11,188 nt of DNA. Origin: Treponema sp. UBA4326 (GTDB lineage: Bacteria > Spirochaetota > Spirochaetia > Treponematales > Treponemataceae). Under the pieces are notes generated by a model that was given only the letters and a program-made list of their open reading frames with translations, had not been told where the DNA came from and searched no databases. Shown one piece after another: positions 6,089 to 11,188 of this stretch; within the stretch, counting starts at the first letter, position 1, and each line of letters opens with the position of its first letter. Location of the stretch: positions 1 to 11,188 of the forward strand of contig DGTW01000353.1 of NCBI GenBank assembly GCA_002393835.1, read 5' to 3'. Made by a program: the position numbers and the translations under genes.

Positions 6089-8557
6089 ATGTCAATCCGT
6101 CTGCGTATCACCGCGATTTTTGTATCAGTTTTTATGTGCCTTTCCGCACCCTTATTTGCCCAGTCAGCCGAAGAAACCACCGAAAGTGCTCCAGAATACA
6201 GCGACACATGGTATTACGGGGCTGTAATCAAGTCCGTCACATTCAAGGGACTCAAGAGCGTCAGCAATAAGGAAGTTGACGGCATTGTTTCAGGCTTTTA
6301 CGGCAAAAAATTCAGCGATGAGCTTTTCGCAGACATGATGGATCGTATTTACGCCCTTGATTTATTCGATGAAATTAACCCGGAAGCTCTTCCTGGCGAC
6401 ATGAAGCGAACTACCGTTGCCATCACTTTTACCGTAAAGGAAAAACCTGCCGTTACAAGAATTTACATCAACGGAAACCGTCAGATCCGAACTACAGAAA
6501 TAAAAGACGCCATTTCATCAAAAGAAAAGGACATTTACATTCCGTCGAAAACTTCCGTTGACGAGAGGGCAATTCGGGATCACTATCTGGAGAAGGGCTT
6601 CACTGATGTAAAAGTCACTTCTTCAGTAAAGGAAACGGCAAAGGGTGTTGAGCTTACCTTCAATATTGATGAGGGTCGCTCAACCGTCATTGCTCACATC
6701 AATTTCTCAGGGAACAAGGTAATTTCATCAAAGACCCTCAAGAAAAAACTTAAGCTCAAGGAAGTCGGAATTTTGAGCAAGGGCGCCTTCCAGGAGTCAA
6801 TGCTGGAAGCCGATAAGCAGGCAATTCTGGCCTACTATGCAAATGAAGGCTATATCGACGCTTCCATTGTCGATGTAACACAAACAAGCGAAGTAAACGA
6901 AAAAAAGAGCCGGAATGAGCTTACGATAACTTTCGTAATTACGGAAGGTTCCCAGTACACTTATGAAGGCGTAATGTTCGTTGGAAATAAGATTTTCTCT
7001 GATGATGAGCTGCAGGCCAAGGTAAAGCTAAAAAAAGGCTCAGTCTTCAACCAGACAAAATTCAACGAGGGACTTATGGCCGTCGCTGACCTTTACTACG
7101 AAAACGGCTACACTGCAAACCGCTTCCAGCAGGTTCCTCAAAAAGACACCGAAAAGAAGACCATTGCCTATCAGTTTATGATTATGGAAAATGTCCGCTC
7201 TCATGTTGAGAACATCATAATCAAGGGCAATACAAAGACAAAAGAGCATGTAATCCGCCGGGAAATTCCTATCGAAGCCGGAGATATTTTCTCTAAGGCT
7301 AAAGTAACGACCGGCTTGCGAAATCTCTACAACCTTCAGTATTTCAGCGCAGTCGTCCCAGACATCGTTCCTGGCTCAGAAGAGAACCTTGTTGATTTGA
7401 TTGTTTCTGTTGAGGAACAGTCTACCACTTCAATCGAGTTCGGCGTTACTTTCAGCGGCGTTTCTGATCCAGACGACCTTCCTTTTGCTCTTTTCGTCAA
7501 ATGGCAGGATTCAAATGTCCGAGGTTCAGGCCGCTCGGTTAGTGCAAGCTCAACGGTGGCTACCGATACCCAGTCTCTCAGCCTTGGTTACGGAACGAAC
7601 TGGTTCAAGGATTTGCCAATCAGCACTTCAATCAGCACGGAAATTTCTCATTCCAGCCTTTCTGCCCTGCGAAACAAAGTTGACCGAAACGGAATCATAA
7701 ATGATGACACATATTACATGAAGTATGAGCAGTGGAAGTGGACTTCTGGCTTCTCCCTTGGCCGCAGGTGGACTCCTGATTTTGCCATTATTTCATGGTC
7801 AGGCGGTATTACAGGCAGCCTCAAGAACAACAGTTATGACGCAGATGTCTGGACTCCAGTTGACTCATCTGTCAGCGAGTACGCAAACCGCTGGGGCTGG
7901 CAGAACTCAATCTGGACAGCCGTTTCAGTCGATGACCGAGACATAAACTATGATCCTTCAAGCGGTTGGTTTGCCAGCCAGCGATTAACATGGTTCGGCC
8001 TTACTCCAATCGAAACAGAATACTTCCTGCGTACCGATACGAAACTTGAAAAGTATTTCACTTTGTTTAAGTTGCCTGTCACTGAATCATGGAATTTCAA
8101 GATGGTTCTCATGGCTTACACAGGACTTTCAATGCAGTTCCCGAAACCCGGTACTGGAATCGGAGATTCTAGCCGCCTTTACATCGACGGTATGTTCAAT
8201 GGCCGTGGCTGGACATCAATTTACAACAAGGTTAGGGGAAAGGCCTTGTGGAGCAATATCCTTGAGCTTCGTATGCCTGTCGTTCCCGGTGTCCTTGCCC
8301 TGGACTTCTTCGCAGATGCGGCCGTCGTAAAGGAAAGCCCCAGTATGCTGGCAGACATAAGCAAGGAAGATTTCTTCTTCAGCTTTGGCCCTGGCATCCG
8401 CTTTACCATTCCTCAGTTCCCCTTGCGTCTTCTTTTTGCCAATACCGGAAAATTCGGTTCGACAAGCTCTAGTGACAACTACGGCAAGGGCGACGGAGAG
8501 TGGCACTGGGACAAAAACTGGAAATTCGTCCTTTCATTCAATATCACGAACAAATAA
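6089..8557 (+). CDS. bamA: BamA outer-membrane barrel assembly protein
   Basis: BamA inserts beta-barrel proteins into the outer membrane. The 822-residue protein has a signal peptide (residues 1-24/25, cleavage after APLFA). Five POTRA domains follow at about 46-120, 121-197, 198-287, 288-369 and 370-444, each with the recurring hydrophobic-G-N/L pattern (VTFKGLKSVS, IYINGNRQI, INFSGNKVI, VMFVGNKIF, IIIKGNTKT) and a later Y/F-x-x-x-G-[YF] helix. The 16-strand barrel runs from about 447 to the end. Barrel hallmarks are DDRDINYDPSSGW, GPGIRFTIPQFPLRL and a terminal strand NWKFVLSFNITNK comparable to the E. coli BamA end. The lid-loop VRGF motif appears as GRGW with Arg706. It is the orthologue of T. 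pallidum TP0326 (Tp92) by arrangement and sequence. The gene lies 20 bases after tamB and 12 bases (8558-8569) before ompH, so the three are surely co-transcribed. Assignment is very secure. Confidence 0.97.
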   Translation: MSIRLRITAIFVSVFMCLSAPLFAQSAEETTESAPEYSDTWYYGAVIKSVTFKGLKSVSNKEVDGIVSGFYGKKFSDELFADMMDRIYALDLFDEINPEALPGDMKRTTVAITFTVKEKPAVTRIYINGNRQIRTTEIKDAISSKEKDIYIPSKTSVDERAIRDHYLEKGFTDVKVTSSVKETAKGVELTFNIDEGRSTVIAHINFSGNKVISSKTLKKKLKLKEVGILSKGAFQESMLEADKQAILAYYANEGYIDASIVDVTQTSEVNEKKSRNELTITFVITEGSQYTYEGVMFVGNKIFSDDELQAKVKLKKGSVFNQTKFNEGLMAVADLYYENGYTANRFQQVPQKDTEKKTIAYQFMIMENVRSHVENIIIKGNTKTKEHVIRREIPIEAGDIFSKAKVTTGLRNLYNLQYFSAVVPDIVPGSEENLVDLIVSVEEQSTTSIEFGVTFSGVSDPDDLPFALFVKWQDSNVRGSGRSVSASSTVATDTQSLSLGYGTNWFKDLPISTSISTEISHSSLSALRNKVDRNGIINDDTYYMKYEQWKWTSGFSLGRRWTPDFAIISWSGGITGSLKNNSYDADVWTPVDSSVSEYANRWGWQNSIWTAVSVDDRDINYDPSSGWFASQRLTWFGLTPIETEYFLRTDTKLEKYFTLFKLPVTESWNFKMVLMAYTGLSMQFPKPGTGIGDSSRLYIDGMFNGRGWTSIYNKVRGKALWSNILELRMPVVPGVLALDFFADAAVVKESPSMLADISKEDFFFSFGPGIRFTIPQFPLRLLFANTGKFGSTSSSDNYGKGDGEWHWDKNWKFVLSFNITNK

Positions 8558-8559
8558 TT

Positions 8560-8564
8560 GGGGG
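8560..8564 (+). promoter_or_regulatory. Ribosome-binding site of ompH
   Basis: GGGGG followed by ATTAT and the ATG at 8570 gives the same spacing as at bamA. The site lies within a longer in-frame reading that would start at a TTG (8558) right after the bamA stop. Because the G-run is needed as ribosome-binding site, the ATG is preferred. Confidence 0.7.
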
Positions 8565-8569
8565 ATTAT

Positions 8570-9091
8570 ATGAGCAAAAAGAAGCTTTTGTTTTTTGTAG
8601 TTTTTGCGCTTTTGTTTTCAGGCGGCATTTTCGCCCAGCAAATCACTCGTTTTGGCGTGGTTGATACGGCAAAAGTTTATCAGGCCTATTTCAGGAATTC
8701 TGCCCCGGTAAGAAATTATGAGAACAAAAAGGCCGAATTCCAGCGGGAAATTACAAAACGCACCGAAGAAATCCAAAAACTCAAGCAGGAAAAGGCCGAC
8801 ATGTCTTCTTCCGGCAACGAAAGCGCTGTGTTAAAGATTGACTCAGACATCATCAAAAAGACCGATGCCCTGACAGAGTACACGAACGCAAAGAACATCG
8901 AGCTTGAGTCAATGAAGAGAAATTTACAGAATTCGGATTCTTTCTATAAAAAACTTTATTCCGTTCTTGAGAGGGTTTCGGAAAATGAGGGCTACAGCAT
9001 GATTCTCTCATTGCAGCAGAACAATGCCATCCTCTGGTATTCCTCTTCAGTTGATGTCACCGACAAAGTAATTTCTGAGCTGGGCTTGTAG
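8570..9091 (+). CDS. skp: OmpH/Skp-family periplasmic chaperone
   Basis: Skp trimers hold unfolded outer-membrane proteins in the periplasm and deliver them to BamA. The 173-residue protein (E. coli Skp 161) has a signal peptide with cleavage after GIFA (residue 22). The opening strand FGVVDTAKVYQAY matches the family signature. A long charged coiled-coil hairpin covers about 45-125 (KAEFQREITKRTEEIQKLKQ is typical), with a Ser/Gly-containing turn (SSSGNES) near the middle. A return segment GYSMILSLQQNNAILWYSSS and DVTDKVISEL closes the body domain as in Skp. It follows bamA by 12 bases, the standard bamA-skp pairing, and ends one base before mutS. Products in treponemes are commonly called OmpH. 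Confidence in the family is high. Confidence 0.93.
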   Translation: MSKKKLLFFVVFALLFSGGIFAQQITRFGVVDTAKVYQAYFRNSAPVRNYENKKAEFQREITKRTEEIQKLKQEKADMSSSGNESAVLKIDSDIIKKTDALTEYTNAKNIELESMKRNLQNSDSFYKKLYSVLERVSENEGYSMILSLQQNNAILWYSSSVDVTDKVISELGL

Positions 9092-9092
9092 C

Positions 9093-11188
9093 ATGGGCAG
9101 AAATAAGGATGCGCTTGTAGCGGGAAATGTTCAAAGCAGGAGCGAGTCTAGCGAGCTTACTCCCCTTATGATTCAGTATCTGTCAATAAAAGAAGAGCAC
9201 AAAAATGACGTGCTCTTTTTCCGTCTCGGGGATTTTTATGAAATGTTTGATTCTGATGCCCTGGAAGTTTCCCGCCTTTTGAATCTGACACTGACTCACC
9301 GTGGCTCATCTCCCATGTGCGGAATTCCCTATCATGCGGCAAAAATCTACATTGCCCGACTCTTGCGATGTGGAAAAAGAATCGCAATATGCGAGCAGGT
9401 CAGCGAGCCCAACGGAAAAACCCTGACTGAGCGAAAGGTAATCGAAGTAATCACTCCTGGAACGGCCCTTGAAAGCGAATATCTGGACGGCGGGGCAAAC
9501 AATTTTCTTGCCTGTCTTTGCGTTCAGAAAGGCAGGGCAGGCTTTGCTTATATTGATGTCACCACATCTGATTTTTTTGCGACCAGTTGGTACGAGGCTG
9601 ACATGGCGGAAAATTTCTCCAAGGAGCTTGGCAGGAGCCACCCCAGGGAACTTCTTCTTCCACAAAGCCTTGAAAAAAACGAAATCATAAAAAATGCCCT
9701 CATGCAGAATGAGGAAATTGCCGTCTCCTATTATCCAGACTGGAATTTTGACCAGAGTCTTTCTTATAAGAGACTCCTTTCCCAGTTTAAGACCGCAAAC
9801 CTCCAGAGTTTTTCTTTGGATGAAAAATCACCTGAAGTCGCTCCCAGCGGTTTTCTTCTTGATTACCTGCAGAAAACGGCGACGACAAATTCACCTCATG
9901 TGACGGGAATCAAAGTTTACCGGGACAGTCAGTTTGTCATCATGGATGATTCTTCTCGCCGCAATCTTGAGATAGTGCAGAACCTCCACGACGGAAGCAG
10001 CCAGTTTTCGCTTCTGGAATGTCTTTCACATACGCAGACTGCCATGGGAAAAAGGCTTTTACGCTCCTGGCTCTTGTATCCGCTTACAAACTGCGATGAA
10101 ATTCATTCAAGACAGAATCATGTGGAGCTTTTCACCAGCAACCGTAATCTTCTTGAATATGTTCACGAGACTTTTGCCGACATTCTCGACATAGAGCGGC
10201 TTGCCGGACGAATCGCAATGGAGCGTGCCCATGCCAAAGATTTGCAGGCCCTGAAGGCAAGCCTGGCTGCCTGGCTTCAGGTAAGAAGTCAGCTGGAGAG
10301 TCACGGCTTTACCAGGACAGAAAAATCCCTGGCGGAGCAGATTGTTTCTCTCATTAATGACTCAATTATTGATGACCCTGCCACGGCTTTGGGAGAGGGA
10401 CGAATCATAAAAGAAGGCTGGTCAAAGGAACTGGATGAATACAGGCGCATCCATGACAATGTAAACAAAATACTTGAAGACTATGCCGAAGAAGAAAAGG
10501 CTGCCACGGGGATTCAAAACCTTAGGATTAGAAATAACAACCTCACCGGCTACTATATAGAGATTACCAGGGGAAAGGCCGATGCTGTTCCTCCTCATTT
10601 TATTTTGCGCCGCTCCCTTACGAATGCCGACCGTTACACTACGAACCGGCTTCAGGAAATCGAAAAACAGATTGGAGAGGCTGAGCTAAAAATCACTGAG
10701 ACTGAAAAGGCTCTTTTTTTGGCAGTTCGGGCAAAAATCGCTGAGCATACGGCCTACCTCCTTCAGACTGCAAAAGAAGTCGCCTATACAGATGTCACTT
10801 CAGCCCTTGCCTATGCAGCCCTTCTTCATGGCTGGGTAAAGCCACTGGTTGATAACTCAAAGCATTTCGTCGTGCGTTCGGGCCGTCACCCGGTAGTGGA
10901 GCTTCATCTTCCCAGCGGCGAATTCGTTCCCAATGACATCGAAATTTCTGCCGAAAAAACAGATGATGACGGTGTCCTGCCATATTTTGCCCTTATTACC
11001 GGCCCCAATATGGCGGGAAAATCAACATATCTCAGGCAGAATGCCCTCATTGCCCTGCTTGCCCAAATCGGCTCTTTTGTTCCTGCCAAGGAAGCCCACA
11101 TTGGCATAGTGGATCGCATTTTCTGCCGTGTTGGAGCCAGTGACAACCTTGCGAGGGGAGAATCTACCTTCCTTGTTGAAATGACGGA
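9093..11188 (+). CDS. mutS: DNA mismatch repair protein MutS (5' 698 codons, runs off the right edge)
   Basis: MutS binds mismatched bases and small loops and, through its ATPase, recruits MutL to start repair. The window holds 698 codons of an expected 850-900. The mismatch-recognition domain opens with LTPLMIQYLSIKEEH (aligning to E. coli HTPMMQQYLRLKAQH) and the LFFRLGDFYEMF motif, with the intercalating Phe48 and Glu50. Connector, core and clamp domains follow, including DDSSRRNLEI and the long helical segment around LRIRNNNLTGYYIEITRGKA. In the ATPase domain, Walker A is GPNMAGKST (637-645) and the segment GASDNLARGESTFLVEM starts at residue 681. The sequence stops before Walker B and the dimerisation helices. 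The start at 9093 follows the ompH stop by one base with a weak GAG upstream, so translation is probably coupled. No frameshift or premature stop is seen. Confidence 0.97.
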   Translation, partial: MGRNKDALVAGNVQSRSESSELTPLMIQYLSIKEEHKNDVLFFRLGDFYEMFDSDALEVSRLLNLTLTHRGSSPMCGIPYHAAKIYIARLLRCGKRIAICEQVSEPNGKTLTERKVIEVITPGTALESEYLDGGANNFLACLCVQKGRAGFAYIDVTTSDFFATSWYEADMAENFSKELGRSHPRELLLPQSLEKNEIIKNALMQNEEIAVSYYPDWNFDQSLSYKRLLSQFKTANLQSFSLDEKSPEVAPSGFLLDYLQKTATTNSPHVTGIKVYRDSQFVIMDDSSRRNLEIVQNLHDGSSQFSLLECLSHTQTAMGKRLLRSWLLYPLTNCDEIHSRQNHVELFTSNRNLLEYVHETFADILDIERLAGRIAMERAHAKDLQALKASLAAWLQVRSQLESHGFTRTEKSLAEQIVSLINDSIIDDPATALGEGRIIKEGWSKELDEYRRIHDNVNKILEDYAEEEKAATGIQNLRIRNNNLTGYYIEITRGKADAVPPHFILRRSLTNADRYTTNRLQEIEKQIGEAELKITETEKALFLAVRAKIAEHTAYLLQTAKEVAYTDVTSALAYAALLHGWVKPLVDNSKHFVVRSGRHPVVELHLPSGEFVPNDIEISAEKTDDDGVLPYFALITGPNMAGKSTYLRQNALIALLAQIGSFVPAKEAHIGIVDRIFCRVGASDNLARGESTFLVEMT

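Noticed and set aside
8558-8569. TTG start for ompH immediately after the bamA stop
   Set aside because: It would place the G-run inside the coding region; the ATG at 8570 has that G-run at the right distance and yields a standard signal peptide (MSKKKLLFF).

Overview
The window reads as chromosomal DNA of a spirochaete, most probably a Treponema. The evidence is the gene order tamB (DUF490/translocation-assembly family) - bamA - ompH/skp - mutS. From memory this matches Treponema pallidum TP0325-TP0328; I could not check that here. Further support is an outer-membrane assembly gene pair that is followed by mutS instead of the lipid A genes (lpxD/fabZ/lpxA) that follow bamA-skp in many LPS-making bacteria. 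Base composition is moderate and even, and nothing suggests a mobile element, prophage, CRISPR array or recent transfer.

Layout. The left 1.44 kb runs on the minus strand: a gene cut by the window edge (1-516) for a secreted, aromatic-rich, TPR-like protein of unknown function; a 300-base spacer packed with short repeats (517-816); and tmk, thymidylate kinase (817-1437). A 167-base divergent spacer (1438-1604) separates tmk from a tightly packed plus-strand operon: tamB (1605-6068), bamA (6089-8557), ompH/skp (8570-9091) and mutS (9093 to beyond the window). Intergenic gaps in the operon are 20, 12 and 1 bases. bamA and ompH carry nearly identical ribosome-binding leaders. No rRNA or tRNA genes were seen.

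How the genes fit together. TamB is a long inner-membrane-anchored, beta-rich periplasmic protein. BamA is the outer-membrane barrel insertase with five POTRA domains. OmpH/Skp is a periplasmic chaperone that holds unfolded barrels. Together they form an outer-membrane biogenesis cluster. MutS (mismatch repair) appears to be translated from the same message with a one-base gap. tmk supplies dTDP for DNA synthesis and is transcribed separately.

No new biological system stands out. The observations most worth a second look are: (1) a 17-base element (15/17 identical, core GCCGATAT, resembling the -10 box of sigma-28 promoters) placed in the same orientation upstream of both the left-end gene and tamB; (2) a Walker A motif in thymidylate kinase with Thr where the Lys should be; (3) three unrelated families of short degenerate repeats confined to the two spacers, one of which abuts the tmk stop codon; and (4) the mutS linkage to envelope biogenesis.
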